DNA of 64,000 nt, from positions 2,836,938 through 2,900,937 of the forward strand of contig NZ_KE386573.1 of the NCBI RefSeq assembly GCF_000427685.1. Direction: 5' to 3'. Source of the DNA: Haloplanus natans DSM 17983. Lineage in GTDB: Archaea > Halobacteriota > Halobacteria > Halobacteriales > Haloferacaceae. Both the position numbers and the translations under genes were made by a program. Each line of letters starts with the position of its first letter. Positions within the stretch are counted from its first letter, which is position 1. Positions 49,129 to 58,521 of the stretch are shown in pieces. Below the pieces are notes generated by a model. The model saw only the letters and a program-made list of their open reading frames with translations, did no database searches and was not told the origin of the DNA.

Positions 49129-49647
49129 TCACGCCGGGAGTCGGTACACGTCGAACTCGGTCCCCGTCCCGGCGTCGCGTTCGGCGGCCGCCGAGAGCGC
49201 GTCGCGGGCGAGCGTCGTCGCCTCGTCGAGGGTCGCGTCGGGGTCGTGGCCCGCTTCGAGGGCACCCAGGACCACCGACGTGCCGCTTCCGAACGCCGCC
49301 ACGTCGTCGGTAGCGACGCCACCGTTGGCGGTGACGGCTCGGAGACACGGCCCGCCGTCGGCGGCGGCGAGGACGACCGACGCGTCGAACTCGTCGGCGA
49401 GGTCGCTCGCCAGGCGGGTGAACGGGTCGATTCCCAGATCGCCGCGTTCGGTACGGTAGGCACGCACGTCGCCGGCGAGTCGGTCGGCGAAGCCGTCCAC
49501 GTCCGCGGCCACGACGGCGGCGCCGGCGCGGCCGAAGTCGAAGACGTGTCGGCGGGACCGGCTGCGAACCTGTCCTCGATACACCGCCACGCGGTCGCCC
49601 GCGAGGACGACGCCACCGGCACACGCAACGCCGAGGACGGTGCTCAT
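49129..49647 (-). CDS. Proteasome beta-subunit-like Ntn hydrolase
   Basis: A 172-residue protein with the proteasome/HslV fold. The N-terminus MSTVLGVACAGGVVLAGDR aligns with the mature beta subunit (TTTVG...), with no propeptide: the nucleophile would be Thr3 or Ser2. The equivalent of catalytic Lys33 reads Arg in RSRSRRHVFDF by my alignment, whereas the FGSGTSVVLGALE and AAERDAGTG segments (Ser129 and Asp166 regions) are kept. It is shorter than PsmB (about 200-240 residues). It may be an inactive or altered homologue acting apart from the 20S core. It lies 38 nt from ftsY. Confidence 0.75.
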   Translation of the reverse strand: MSTVLGVACAGGVVLAGDRVAVYRGQVRSRSRRHVFDFGRAGAAVVAADVDGFADRLAGDVRAYRTERGDLGIDPFTRLASDLADEFDASVVLAAADGGPCLRAVTANGGVATDDVAAFGSGTSVVLGALEAGHDPDATLDEATTLARDALSAAAERDAGTGTEFDVYRLPA

Positions 49648-49685
49648 AGGGAGTGATTGAGCGGGCAGACGGGTAGGGATGTCGC

Positions 49686-50768
49686 CTACCCGACGAGGTC
49701 GGCGACCAGTTCCTCGGGGTCGAACCGATCGAGGTCGTCGTACCCCTGTCCGGTGCCGAGAAAGAGGACTGGCTTGCCGGTCACGTAGGCGACGGAGATG
49801 GCGGCGCCGCCCTGCGAGTCGGCGTCGGCTTTCGTCAGCACCGCGCCGTCGATTTCGGCGGCGTCGTCGAACTGCTTGGCGCGTTCGACGGCGTCCTGAC
49901 CCGCGACCGCCTCGTCGACGAAGATGGTGAGGTCGGGATCGACGACGCGGTCGATCTTCTCCAACTGCGCCATGAGGTCGCTCGACGTGTGCAGGCGGCC
50001 GGCGGTGTCGCCGAGGACGACATCCACGTCGTTGGCCTCGGCGTACTCCACGCCGTCGTAGATGACGGCCGCGGGATCGCCGCCCTGTTCGTGAGCGATC
50101 AGCCGCTTGCCGAGCGCCTCGGCGTGTTCACGGATCTGCTCGTTCGCGCCCGCGCGGTAGGTATCACCGTTGGCGAGCACCGAGGAGTAGCCCCGCTCCT
50201 CCAGATACCGGGCCATCTTCGCGATGGTCGTCGTCTTGCCGACGCCGTTGACGCCGGTGAAGACGATGGTGACGGGCTTGTCCGCCTCGGCGATACGGGC
50301 CTCGAAATCGAACTGGCCGACGCTGATCACGTCGAGCAGGGCATCCCGGAGGGCGTCGGCGACGAGGTCGCCGGTGCTCGCCATCTGGGATTTGGTCTCG
50401 CCGATCAGACTCTCGCGAAGGTCGTCGAGGATGGCCTCGGCGACTCCCATCTCCACGTCGCTCTCCAGCAGGGCCATCTCGAGGTTCCAGAGCGGATCTT
50501 CGAGGTCTTCCTCCTCGAGGACGACTTTGCCGGTGGCGAAGGCCTTGGCCCGCTGGAGGCGACCGGGTCCGGAGTCGTCCGAGCCGTCGGCGTCCGCCGT
50601 GGCTTCGGCTTCGGGTTCCGCCTCGGCGGTCGAGTCGGGGTCGGGGTCCGATTCCGATTCCGATTCCGATTCGACCGCGTCGGCCTCGGACTCCATCTCG
50701 GCGGCGTCGGCACTCTCCTCCACGTCGCTCCGGAAACTGTCTAGCTTCTCTTTCAGTCCGTCGAACAT
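49686..50768 (-). CDS. ftsY: Signal recognition particle receptor FtsY
   Basis: A 360-residue SRP GTPase that docks ribosome-SRP complexes at the membrane. Residues 1-75 form the acidic A domain with Glu/Asp/Ser/Ala repeats. The N domain follows, and the G domain carries GVNGVGKTTTIAK (near 175), DTYRAGANEQ, DTAGRLH (near 255) and TKADAD (near 312). It is the last gene of the ribosomal/translation operon that runs rpl39e-rpl31e-tif6-rpl18a-pfdA-ftsY, an order conserved in many archaea. Confidence 0.96.
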   Translation of the reverse strand: MFDGLKEKLDSFRSDVEESADAAEMESEADAVESESESESDPDPDSTAEAEPEAEATADADGSDDSGPGRLQRAKAFATGKVVLEEEDLEDPLWNLEMALLESDVEMGVAEAILDDLRESLIGETKSQMASTGDLVADALRDALLDVISVGQFDFEARIAEADKPVTIVFTGVNGVGKTTTIAKMARYLEERGYSSVLANGDTYRAGANEQIREHAEALGKRLIAHEQGGDPAAVIYDGVEYAEANDVDVVLGDTAGRLHTSSDLMAQLEKIDRVVDPDLTIFVDEAVAGQDAVERAKQFDDAAEIDGAVLTKADADSQGGAAISVAYVTGKPVLFLGTGQGYDDLDRFDPEELVADLVG

Positions 50769-50777
50769 CGGCGTTCG

Positions 50778-51242
50778 CTACTCGTCGCCCTGCTCTTGCT
50801 GTTGCTGGAGCTGCTGCATCTGCTGTTGCTGCATCTGCTGTTGCATCTGCTGGGCCTGCTGTTCGATCTCGCTGCTCTCGGCTTCGAGTTCGGAGATTTC
50901 GTCCTGCACGTCTTCGATCCGGTCGTCGAGGACGCCCTTCTTGCGTTCGAGCGCGTCGACGGCACCGTCCTGCTCCTGTTCGGCCGCGTAGCCGCCACCG
51001 AGGTCGACGATCACCTCGTCGATGTCCTGGATTTCCGCGCGGAGGTACGCGCCGCCGCCGAGCGGGACCTGCACCGTGGAGCCGCTGTCGAGCGTCTCGA
51101 TGGCCTCGATGGCCTCGTCGATCTCGCTCTGACGGGTCCGGAGCCCCTCGATTTCGCTTTCCAGCTCTTCGATCTCCTCGTCGATCGCTTCGAGTTCCTG
51201 GGAGAGCTGCTGAAGTTGCTGCTGACCGCCGCCACCCATCAT
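50778..51242 (-). CDS. pfdA: Prefoldin alpha subunit
   Basis: A 154-residue chaperone subunit that with prefoldin beta captures unfolded proteins and hands them to the thermosome. Two long coiled coils (residues 6-50 and 95-140) flank a beta-hairpin (TVQVPLGGGAYLRAEI, residues 56-72). The C-terminus is an unusual Gln/Met-rich tract (QQMQQQQMQQLQQQQEQ). The start overlaps the rpl18a stop. The thermosome gene at 60940 is a likely partner. Confidence 0.94.
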   Translation of the reverse strand: MMGGGGQQQLQQLSQELEAIDEEIEELESEIEGLRTRQSEIDEAIEAIETLDSGSTVQVPLGGGAYLRAEIQDIDEVIVDLGGGYAAEQEQDGAVDALERKKGVLDDRIEDVQDEISELEAESSEIEQQAQQMQQQMQQQQMQQLQQQQEQGDE

Positions 51243-51415
51243 GCCGCGCTCACCTCGCTGATCTCGACCTGCGTGCGCTTGAGGCCGTGCTCGCTGCCGA
51301 GCTGTGAGAGCGTGTGCTCGCGCGCGACGTTCTCGTTGGGTGCGTCGATCGTCTTTTCGAAGTCCCGGTGACCGAGTCGATCCTGAAAGCGCCCGCTGAC
51401 GACGTACTGACTCAT
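51239..51415 (-). CDS. rpl18a: Ribosomal protein L18Ae (eL20, LX)
   Basis: A 58-residue large-subunit protein, the short archaeal LX form of eukaryotic L18A. It begins MSQYVVSGRFQDRLGHRDF and contains APNENVAREHTLSQLGSEHG and the final VEISEVSAA. It was found by reading the gap between pfdA and tif6. Its stop overlaps the pfdA start by 4 nt (ATGA), and its start lies 36 nt after tif6. Confidence 0.92.
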   Translation of the reverse strand: MSQYVVSGRFQDRLGHRDFEKTIDAPNENVAREHTLSQLGSEHGLKRTQVEISEVSAA

Positions 51416-51451
51416 GTATTGGAGGGTCGTGAGGAAGCGGGAAGTATCTTC

Positions 51452-52117
51452 CTACTCGATGTAGCCGAGCGTCTCCTCGATGCGACCCAGTTCCGGGCCG
51501 GTGGTGTCGGTCCCAACGACGTAGCCCGAATCGTTGGCGACGAGGCCGGAGCCGACCAGCGGCGCGCCGTAGTTGACGGTGCCGATGTCGGCGCGCACGT
51601 CGAGTACGTCCTCGATGGCCTCCAACTCCGGTTCCCGTGCTTTCGGGTGACAGAGGACGCCCTCGTTGGTCGCGACAGCGGCGGTGCCGACAGTGCGCAC
51701 GTCGGCGAGGTCACCGCGCTCGACGGGCACGTCGAGCGCCGATTTGACGGCCCGAACGGCCTCCCGGCTCAGGTCCGGGTGGACGTACGCGCCGTAATCG
51801 TTCGCGAGAACGACGTTGCCGGCGGCGTTGATGCGACCGGGAAGTTCGGTCACGGGCAGGTCCGTCGCCTCCTCGATGGCGTCTATCTCGCGGCCGGTCG
51901 CCCGGCCGGAGACGAGCAGGCCGGTCTCGTTGCCGGCCGCGAGGGCGCCGACGGTGCCGGAGCCACCGACCGTCGTCGGCACGGCGTCGATGTCGAGTTC
52001 CGATGCCATGGCGGCGACGGTGTCTTCGTCGGCGTCGGGGCGCACGAGCAGACAGTCGTTCGTCGCCCGCGCGAACACCCCGACGTAGGACGACCCGGCG
52101 AAGGAGGCGCGTAACAC
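51452..52117 (-). CDS. tif6: Translation initiation factor aIF-6
   Basis: A 221-residue anti-association factor that binds the large subunit and prevents premature joining. The pentein fold is recognisable in five pseudo-repeats, for example [16 protein letters not shown] at the start, [34 protein letters not shown] and [15 protein letters not shown] near the end. The start is GTG at 52117, one base after the rpl31e stop. This tight spacing implies coupled translation. Confidence 0.95.
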   Translation of the reverse strand: MLRASFAGSSYVGVFARATNDCLLVRPDADEDTVAAMASELDIDAVPTTVGGSGTVGALAAGNETGLLVSGRATGREIDAIEEATDLPVTELPGRINAAGNVVLANDYGAYVHPDLSREAVRAVKSALDVPVERGDLADVRTVGTAAVATNEGVLCHPKAREPELEAIEDVLDVRADIGTVNYGAPLVGSGLVANDSGYVVGTDTTGPELGRIEETLGYIE

Positions 52118-52118
52118 G

Positions 52119-52397
52119 TTAGTCGGCGATCTCGGCTTCGACGGTCGGTTCCCCGTCCTCGACGAAGCGGGCAGCGCGAACGCGAAGCTTGCTTGGCGGG
52201 TTGTTGCGGCCCTGCGCCCACATCGCCTCGTTGATGCCGGGGTCGAGTCGGACCTCGCTCTCGTCGACCTTGAAGTGTTTCGCGAGATGCTCGCGAACGA
52301 GTTTCATCGCGCGGTCGGCGCGCTTGTTCGACGGCGCGGCCTTCGCATCGCGAAGCGGAACGGTGACGACGCGCTCCTCGAAGTCGTTCGCGCTCAT
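52119..52397 (-). CDS. rpl31e: Ribosomal protein L31e
   Basis: A 92-residue large-subunit protein located near the exit tunnel. It shows the family core [36 protein letters not shown] and [19 protein letters not shown]. It directly follows rpl39e with the start codon adjacent to that gene's stop, and precedes tif6 by 1 nt. Confidence 0.96.
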   Translation of the reverse strand: MSANDFEERVVTVPLRDAKAAPSNKRADRAMKLVREHLAKHFKVDESEVRLDPGINEAMWAQGRNNPPSKLRVRAARFVEDGEPTVEAEIAD

Positions 52398-52550
52398 CTA
52401 TTCGTCCGTGTCGTTCCGGCGCCAGTTGCGCCGCTTGGGGTTGCGCGTTACCTGTCGGTCCGTCTTGAGCATGACCCAGGCGGGCACGCGGCTGTTCTGG
52501 TTCTCCAGTTTCGCGAGGCGCTTCTTTTTCGCCTTCGATTTCTTGCCCAT
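52398..52550 (-). CDS. rpl39e: Ribosomal protein L39e
   Basis: A 50-residue very basic protein at the wall of the ribosomal exit tunnel, and the first gene of the operon. The sequence [18 protein letters not shown] and the ending [11 protein letters not shown] are typical. It is short enough to be missed by length cut-offs. A promoter is likely in the AT-richer stretch just upstream (TTTATGCAG on the minus strand near 52574). Confidence 0.95.
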   Translation of the reverse strand: MGKKSKAKKKRLAKLENQNSRVPAWVMLKTDRQVTRNPKRRNWRRNDTDE

Positions 52551-52627
52551 AGTGGGCACCACTACCCGGTGGCTGCATAAAATCTTGTTCGTTCGGCCGT
52601 CGCCGCGGGACGCGACGCAGACCCCCG

Positions 52628-53170
52628 TCAGGCGCCGTCGAACGGGTCCGAGAAGCCGTTCCGGGCGTAGTAGCGGACGAAGTTCCCGTAGGTTCGGTCG
52701 CCAGGGTGGTCCGCGACCTGTTCGTAGCGGACGATACCGTCGGTGTCGATCACGTACGTCGCCGCGATGCCGGTCAGCCCGTGGCTCGTCTCCTCGGTCC
52801 CGCTGTACTGCCCGGCCACCTCACCGGCGGGGTCGGCGAGCAACTGCACGTCGGGGTCGTAGCGGTCCCGCATCTCGGTAACCGTTCCGAGCGAGTCGGT
52901 CACGACCGGGAGAACGCCCACGCTGTCGTGGAACCAGAGGTGGTAGGACACCTCGCTGAACGTCTGGAGCTGTTCGGCACAGAAACTGCACCAGTGTCCG
53001 CGGTTGATCAGGACTACCGTCGGTCCGTCGTCGAGTGTCTCCGAGAGCGTGACCGGTTCGCCGGCGGTGCTGTCGAGCGTGAAATCGGGGGCGTCGTCGT
53101 GTTCGAGACATACGTGGATCGGTGGGCGGCGCCCTCTTGACTTCCCAGCGGCTGGACTCGGGGCGAACAC
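52628..53170 (-). CDS. Redoxin / peroxiredoxin-like protein
   Basis: A 180-residue thioredoxin-fold protein of the AhpC/TSA-redoxin type. The active-site region is [17 protein letters not shown] (near residue 53), with Cys-x2-Cys. The peroxiredoxin Thr/Pro-x3-T/S-x2-C pattern is replaced by a thioredoxin-like CSFC, so it may reduce disulfides or peroxides. The C-terminal strand [16 protein letters not shown] is conserved. The start is uncertain: GTG at 53170 is the only suitable codon upstream of the conserved domain. It is separate from the ribosomal operon (77 nt). Confidence 0.78.
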   Translation of the reverse strand: MFAPSPAAGKSRGRRPPIHVCLEHDDAPDFTLDSTAGEPVTLSETLDDGPTVVLINRGHWCSFCAEQLQTFSEVSYHLWFHDSVGVLPVVTDSLGTVTEMRDRYDPDVQLLADPAGEVAGQYSGTEETSHGLTGIAATYVIDTDGIVRYEQVADHPGDRTYGNFVRYYARNGFSDPFDGA

Positions 53171-53694
53171 AACCGCAGGCTGTTCGCTATCGCAACATAC
53201 GATTTATCCACCGCACACCGCCGAATCGGCGGGACCACCGTCTCCGAAGCGGGAGGGCGCTTCGACGCCGGAATCGGGAATAGAGTCCACACCCCAAGCG
53301 TCTCGCCGCAAGACAGGTCTGCGACTCGATCCGTCTCGACCGACCTCTTGGCGAGCAGTTCTCCTGATCCGCGGTGTGTCGAGAGGTTCAGACCCCGAGC
53401 GCTCCGGCCCCGGGGTGGCTCACAACAGCGGTTCGTGACCGTCCGGGTCGAGGGGACGGTTTTCGCGTCCGTGTCAGCCGGCAACGGCCCACGCGGCGGG
53501 AGGCATCCCGCCTCGGCACGGGAGACCCGTGAGCGCGTGTTCGACGTACCGCCGACACCGAAGACGTTCGAGAGGTCCCCCACGAATCGCTCGGACTCCC
53601 TACCGTTGATTAGCCGCCGCTACATCCGGTCGTCGCCGGGGACGACCGTCGCTCATAAATCACATATCGCGATACGAAATGGAGTCCACCACAG
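53171..53694. other. 524-bp spacer without recognised gene
   Basis: No convincing gene on either strand. Its left part is the upstream region of the redoxin gene (minus-strand box TAAATCG near 53202). Its right part has the TATA-like ATAAATC (53655-53661) just before the decayed hydrolase. A 29-bp segment here (about 53655-53683) resembles 54648-54676 on the other side of that pseudogene. Confidence 0.5.
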
Positions 53695-54439
53695 ATGCCA
53701 CCGGACGAACCGGCCGCGTATCGGACCGACGACTACACCCACGAAGCGCCGGACAGTACCGACCTCGCGATTCGGATCTTCCGGCCGGCCGAGGCGAACC
53801 TACCGTTCCCGACCCTGCTCCAGCGGGCGCCGTATGGGTCCCGAGACGCCCGACGGCCTCGGCGTGGCCGTTTCCGCCCTCGACGCCGGCTACGCCGTCG
53901 CCGCCGATACCGTCGACCGGCTCCACAGCGCGGGACGGCTCGACGACGGAACAGCCGCGGCGGCCCACGACGCCATCGAGTCGGCGACCGACGACCTGCT
54001 GGAGACGGCAACGACGCGGCCGCTGATCGAACTTCCTGCGTCCGTCTTCGCGGACGTGGCGCCCCCGTCCGGCGTGGTGCCGGCGGACCTCGTCCACCGG
54101 ACCGACGATGCGGCGTACACCCTCACGAGCGGGGTACGGCGGGTGCGCTACCGGCGGGGTCGGGACCGCGAGACGCCGGTTCCGGACGGGCCGATGCGCG
54201 TTGCCGTCGACATGTGGGACGTACACCACCGCGTGCCCGCGGGCGATTGCCTCCGGCTGGAGGTGGCGAGCAGCGACGCGCCGCGATTCGACCCGCATCC
54301 GGGGACGACGCGTCCGTGGGAGGCGACGGACGAGGCGGTGTGTACGGCCGAACAGACGTTGTTTCACGAACTGGATCGCGAGAGCACGCTGACGGTGACA
54401 CATCGCAGGGCGAGCCAGCCACCCACGATTTCGATATAG
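53695..54439 (+). pseudogene. Decayed CocE/NonD-family hydrolase
   Basis: Two frames are needed to read it. From 53695 the frame gives YTHEAPDSTDLAIRIFRPAE and FPTLLQRAPYG, the N-terminus of CocE/NonD (X-Pro dipeptidyl-peptidase-like) hydrolases. Near 53833 the reading shifts, and the other frame gives VAVSALDAGYAVAADTVD and, at the end, VAVDMWDVHHRVPAGDCLRL and SSDAPRFDPHPGTTRPW, the family's C-terminal beta domain, finishing at 54439. The catalytic Ser, Asp and His region and much of the middle are missing (about 245 residues against 550-600). It is clearly inactive. Confidence 0.8.
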
Positions 54440-54682
54440 CGGACTGAAATATATCGTGGCCGCGAATCGGAAGAATCGGCGGCGACGAAAGCGTGAGAGT
54501 TGCTGAACGGCGCTCGACCGGAGAAATCGCAACCCGCTCGGAAGCCCATCCTGGCGTCGGAGGCATCCGTTCACTGGTTGCCGGGTCGACCGGCGTACGT
54601 CTCCCTCGAGGGCCGCCGTCGCCGCTCTCCGGTACGGCCTCGACTCGATAAACTACACTTCGCGATACGAAACGCCCGGAGC

Positions 54683-55237
54683 TCACGCGAACGGGACCCG
54701 TGCCACCGTCTCGTACACGGGGCCGTCGTCGGTCAGTCGGCTCTCGGTGAGACGGATCTCGGTCACGTCGAGACGCCCGACGGTCGGATCGGCTTCCTGG
54801 ACGACTCGCTGTACCGCCTCTTTGCCCCGGGCGTCGTTCATCCGAGCGAGCGTGACGTGGGGCGTAAAGTCGTGGTCGGCTGGGTCGAAGCCGAGGGCCG
54901 TCGTCTCGCGTTCGACCGCGTCGTGGAGGCGGGTGAGTTCGGGGCCGCCCTCACGGACGCCGGCCCAGACGACGCTGATGTAGTCGAGCGAGGGAAAGAC
55001 GCCGAGTCCGCCAACCACCATCGTGAAGCGACCGACGCCGGCGTCGTCGACGGCCGTGGTGAGGGCGGCCTCCAGGTCGTCGAGGCGGTCGGGAGCGACC
55101 TCGCCCAGGAACTCGAGCGTGACGTGGGCGCCCGCAGGGTCGACGGGGCGGAGGCTCCCCGTCTCGGGCAGGCGAGCCTGTGCGTCGGCGACCCCCTCGG
55201 CCAGTCCGTCGAGGTCGACGCTGACGAACAGTCGCAT
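54683..55237 (-). CDS. thpR: RNA 2',3'-cyclic phosphodiesterase (2'-5' RNA ligase family)
   Basis: A 184-residue 2H phosphoesterase that opens 2',3'-cyclic phosphates and can join tRNA halves through 2'-5' bonds in vitro. Both His-x-Thr motifs are visible: HVTLEFLG near residue 39 and HVTLARMN near 128, related by the two-fold repeat of the fold. It starts MRLFVSVDLDG at 55237; a longer frame upstream is not family-like. It is divergent from the TPR gene with 91 nt between starts. Confidence 0.93.
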   Translation of the reverse strand: MRLFVSVDLDGLAEGVADAQARLPETGSLRPVDPAGAHVTLEFLGEVAPDRLDDLEAALTTAVDDAGVGRFTMVVGGLGVFPSLDYISVVWAGVREGGPELTRLHDAVERETTALGFDPADHDFTPHVTLARMNDARGKEAVQRVVQEADPTVGRLDVTEIRLTESRLTDDGPVYETVARVPFA

Positions 55238-55328
55238 GGGAGGAGTTGGACGGTGAGCGGTCGTAAGTGCCACGGGGAGTCGAGTCGGTGACGCAGGTCT
55301 TAACCCACCTGACACCCAATCTCGGCGC

Positions 55329-56060
55329 ATGGACGACGACCGCCCCCACCGATTCTCGGAAGGGCAGGGCTTCGACGAGGAGTACGAGGAGTTCTCGCTC
55401 GACCCGCCCGAACTCTCCGTCGACCCGTCACAGGTCGACCCGGTCGACTCGCGGGTGTTGACCGACATGCTCGACGAGCGCAACGTCGCCAGCGACCAAG
55501 TCGACGCCGAACGCCTCGTCGACGTTGGACTCTCCTACATGGGGATCAACCGCTTCGAGGAGGCGACGGAGACGTTCGAGCGGGCAGCGAGTTTCGCCGA
55601 CGACGACCTAATCGAGCAGGAGGCGTGGGTGAACAAGGGCGCGGCCCACGCCCAACTGGAGGAGTTCGACGCGGCAGTCGGCGCCTACGAGGAAGCGCTG
55701 TCCATCGACGGGGACTCCGAACACGCCGCCGAGGCGCACACGAACCTCGCGTACGCGCTCTGGGAGTGGGGCCGGACGGAGCAGGCACTCGAACACGCGG
55801 AACGGGCGGTCGAGGTCGACCCCCGCTTCGGCCAGGCGTGGTACAACCGTGGCTTCTTCCTCTCGGAGCGCGGCCTACACGAGGAGGCGGTCGACTGCTT
55901 CGACAACGCCATCCGTCTCGGGATGCGCACCGCGGGCGTACTGGAGGAGAAGGCCATCGCGCTGGAGGAGGCCGGGCAGACGGAGGAGGCCGAGCGCGTC
56001 CAGCAACAGGCCGAGGAACTGCGCGAGGAGGCGGAGCGCGAACTGGTCGAGGATCGATAG
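55329..56060 (+). CDS. TPR-repeat protein
   Basis: A 243-residue protein with tandem tetratricopeptide repeats over residues 55-205 (for example VDVGLSYMGINRFEEATETF, WVNKGAAHAQLEEFDAAVGA, TNLAYALWEWGRTEQALEHA, AWYNRGFFLSERGLHEEAVD). The N-terminal 50 residues are acidic and unstructured; the C-terminal 40 form a charged helix. TPR proteins scaffold complexes. The stop is immediately followed by the DUF424 start, so the pair is an operon. Confidence 0.85.
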   Translation: MDDDRPHRFSEGQGFDEEYEEFSLDPPELSVDPSQVDPVDSRVLTDMLDERNVASDQVDAERLVDVGLSYMGINRFEEATETFERAASFADDDLIEQEAWVNKGAAHAQLEEFDAAVGAYEEALSIDGDSEHAAEAHTNLAYALWEWGRTEQALEHAERAVEVDPRFGQAWYNRGFFLSERGLHEEAVDCFDNAIRLGMRTAGVLEEKAIALEEAGQTEEAERVQQQAEELREEAERELVEDR

Positions 56061-56351
56061 ATGCTCGTTCGCGAGCGCGACACGCCCGAGGGGCTGCTGG
56101 TCGCCGTCTGCGACGAGGAGTGTCTCGGCGAAACCTACGGCGACGGCGAGGTGTCGCTGACGGTGACCGAGGATTTTTACGGCGGCAGGGAAGCCGACCG
56201 AGACGAGGTGGTCGATTCGCTGACGCGAGCGTCGGTCGCCAACCTCGTCGGTGAACGGTGTGTCACGGTCGCCATCGAAGCCGGCCTGGTCGACGAGGAA
56301 CGCGTCCTCGACCTCGACGGGGCGCTCCACGCCCAACTGCTCTGGCTCTAG
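56061..56351 (+). CDS. DUF424 family protein
   Basis: A 96-residue archaeal protein of the DUF424 family. It begins MLVRERDTPEGLLVAVCDEE and has CLGETYGDGEVSLTVTEDFY and the C-terminal LVDEERVLDLDGALHAQLLW. The family is conserved in archaea and has been suggested to contact RNA or ribosomes, but no function is established. Its ATG is the first base after the TPR stop. Its own stop overlaps that of the convergent lipoprotein by 4 nt. Confidence 0.85.
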   Translation: MLVRERDTPEGLLVAVCDEECLGETYGDGEVSLTVTEDFYGGREADRDEVVDSLTRASVANLVGERCVTVAIEAGLVDEERVLDLDGALHAQLLWL

Positions 56352-57043
56352 GTGAACGAACTCCGCAGTTCCTCGACACCGGAGACGGAGCCGACGGGCA
56401 CGTAATGTGTCTCGCCGGAGTCGCCGGTCGGGTTGACGCGAATCCAGTACGACCGGTCGGGATCGACGTCGAAGACGACGGCGCCGGTCTTGGAGCTCCC
56501 GGCGAGGACCGTTGCGGTCCCGATGGGCGTGACGTCGAGCCGGTCGTCGTCGCCGATCTTCGGGGTCGCTTCGTCGTCGAAATAGAGGATCTGCTCCTCG
56601 TTCCAGACGAGGAAGCTGTTGTTGGGGAACGAGATGGGCTCGTCCCGGGGGTTCGAGAGTTCGAGGATGACGATCAGATACGTCCCGTCGGCGGTCGAGT
56701 TGTTGGCGCTGCTGCCGATCCGATCGGCCCGAAAGAGTTCGGCGATCCGGTAACCGATGGCCTCGTCGCCGCTGCCGACGGTGAACGACTCCCCGATATC
56801 GTGGGTCGGGCCGTCCGGCCCGGCCGCCGCGGTGGTCGTCGGCTCGGCCGTCTCCGTCGCCGTCGGCTCGGCCGTCTCCGTCGCCGTCGGCTCGGCCGTC
56901 TCCGTCGCCGTCGGCTCGGCCGTCTCCGTCGCCGTCGGCTCGGCCGTCTCCGTCGCCGTCGCATCGCCGCCACCGCCGCCACAGCCGGCGAGCATCCCCG
57001 TGAGAACCGTTCCACACGCTGTCAGCACATGTCGACGTTCCAT
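56348..57043 (-). CDS. DUF4352-like lipoprotein with TATETAEP repeats
   Basis: A 231-residue exported lipoprotein. The signal peptide with ERRHVL and lipobox LAGC ends near residue 21, followed by a Gly run and five exact TATETAEP octapeptides (residues 29-68), a Thr-rich surface linker probably O-glycosylated. Residues 85-231 form a beta-sandwich like DUF4352/telokin-type domains (YLIVILELSNPRDEPISFPN, SKTGAVVFDVDPDRSYWI). A role in cell-surface adhesion or ligand binding is an inference. Confidence 0.78.
   Translation of the reverse strand: MERRHVLTACGTVLTGMLAGCGGGGGDATATETAEPTATETAEPTATETAEPTATETAEPTATETAEPTTTAAAGPDGPTHDIGESFTVGSGDEAIGYRIAELFRADRIGSSANNSTADGTYLIVILELSNPRDEPISFPNNSFLVWNEEQILYFDDEATPKIGDDDRLDVTPIGTATVLAGSSKTGAVVFDVDPDRSYWIRVNPTGDSGETHYVPVGSVSGVEELRSSFT
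56841..56960 (-). repeat. 24-bp tandem repeat, five units
   Basis: Five perfect or near-perfect 24-bp units starting at 56841, 56865, 56889, 56913 and 56937. They encode the TATETAEP linker of the lipoprotein. Copy number is likely to vary among strains, changing the distance of the domain from the membrane. Confidence 0.92.
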
Positions 57044-57175
57044 AGAGAGGTTACGTGTGAGTAACGGTAAAGAAGCTGTCGACCGTTCGGATCGGACGGC
57101 CGTGCAACCGGAATCGGTTCACGGCCGGTCGAGACACCGAAGGGGTGTTATCCCTCCGGACCCTAGCCGGTTCCA

Positions 57176-58453
57176 ATGGGAGTGCAGGAATCGTATCCGA
57201 TCGACGTGGAGGCCATCCGGGCCGATTTCCCCGTCCTGGAGCGACTGGTCGGGGGGGACGTGGAGACGCCCGGTCAGGGGCCGGACGACGACACGCCGCT
57301 GTGTTATCTGGACAACGCCGCGACGAGCCACACGCCGGACCAGGTGGTCGACGCAATCAGCGACTACTACCGGGGGTACAACGCGAACGTCCACCGAGGC
57401 ATCCACCAGTTGAGCCAGGAAGCCTCCGTCGCCTACGAGGAGGCACACGACACCGTCGCCGGGTTCATCGGTGCGAACGGGCGCGAGGAGGTCGTCTTCA
57501 CCAAAAACACCACCGAGAGTGAGAACCTCGTCGCCTACGCGTGGGGGCTGAACGAACTCGGCCCCGAGGATTCGGTCGTGATGACCGAGATGGAACACCA
57601 CGCGTCGCTGGTGACGTGGCAGCAGATTGCGAAAAAGACCGGCGCCGACGTGCGCTACATCCGGGTCGACGAGCAGGGCTACCTCGACATGGACCACGCC
57701 GCCGAGTTGATCGACGACTCGACGGCGATGGTGTCGGTCGTCCACGTCTCGAACACGCTGGGGACGGTGAACCCGGTGGCGGAACTCGCCGATATGGCCC
57801 ACGACCACGACGCCCTCGTCTTCGTCGACGGGGCGCAGTCGGCGCCGACGCGGCCGGTCGACGTGAAGGCGATGGACGCCGACTTCTTCGCGTTCTCCGG
57901 GCACAAGATGTGTGGCCCGACGGGGATCGGCGCGCTGTACGGCAAAGAGGCGATCTTAGAGGAGATGCAGCCGTATCTCTACGGCGGCGACATGATTCGG
58001 CGGGTCACCTACGACGACGCGACGTGGGAGGATCTCCCCTGGAAGTTCGAGGCGGGCACCCCCTCCATCGCCCAGGGAATCGCCTTCGCAGCCGCCGTCG
58101 ACTATCTGGGAGACATCGGCATGGCGAATGTCCAGGCCCACGAGGAACTGCTGGCGGCGTACGCCTACGACCGCCTGACCGAGTTCGAGGGCGTGGAGAT
58201 TTACGGCCCGCCGGGCGACGACCGCGGCGGCCTCGTCGCGTTCAACCTCGACGGCGTCCACGCCCACGACCTCTCCAGTATCGTCAACGAGTACGGCGTG
58301 GCGATCCGTGCCGGCGACCACTGCACGCAACCGCTCCACGACAAACTCGGCGCCGCCGCCTCCGCGCGTGCCTCCTTCTACATCTACAACACGCGCGAGG
58401 AGATCGATCGGTTGATCGACGCGCTCGTCGAGGCCCGCGACCTGTTCGCGTAG
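57176..58453 (+). CDS. sufS: Cysteine desulfurase (SufS/CsdA type)
   Basis: A 425-residue PLP enzyme that takes sulfur from cysteine as a persulfide for Fe-S clusters or tRNA thiolation. Landmarks are [11 protein letters not shown] near 45, [12 protein letters not shown] near 142, the PLP-binding Lys in [11 protein letters not shown] (near 243) and the persulfide Cys in [15 protein letters not shown] (near 383). Group II (SufS) features fit. No sufBCD or scaffold gene is adjacent. Residues 25-40 ([14 protein letters not shown]) form a haloarchaeal acidic insertion. Confidence 0.93.
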   Translation: MGVQESYPIDVEAIRADFPVLERLVGGDVETPGQGPDDDTPLCYLDNAATSHTPDQVVDAISDYYRGYNANVHRGIHQLSQEASVAYEEAHDTVAGFIGANGREEVVFTKNTTESENLVAYAWGLNELGPEDSVVMTEMEHHASLVTWQQIAKKTGADVRYIRVDEQGYLDMDHAAELIDDSTAMVSVVHVSNTLGTVNPVAELADMAHDHDALVFVDGAQSAPTRPVDVKAMDADFFAFSGHKMCGPTGIGALYGKEAILEEMQPYLYGGDMIRRVTYDDATWEDLPWKFEAGTPSIAQGIAFAAAVDYLGDIGMANVQAHEELLAAYAYDRLTEFEGVEIYGPPGDDRGGLVAFNLDGVHAHDLSSIVNEYGVAIRAGDHCTQPLHDKLGAAASARASFYIYNTREEIDRLIDALVEARDLFA

Positions 58454-58521
58454 CTCGTCGAGTTATCACCGGTGATACACCGGGGCGTACCGTTATTAGC
58501 CGACGTTCGAATCGGGAGGTA

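Noticed and set aside
56841-56960. Five 24-bp repeats as a possible CRISPR or iteron
   Set aside because: They are contiguous, in frame, and encode TATETAEP in a lipoprotein linker.
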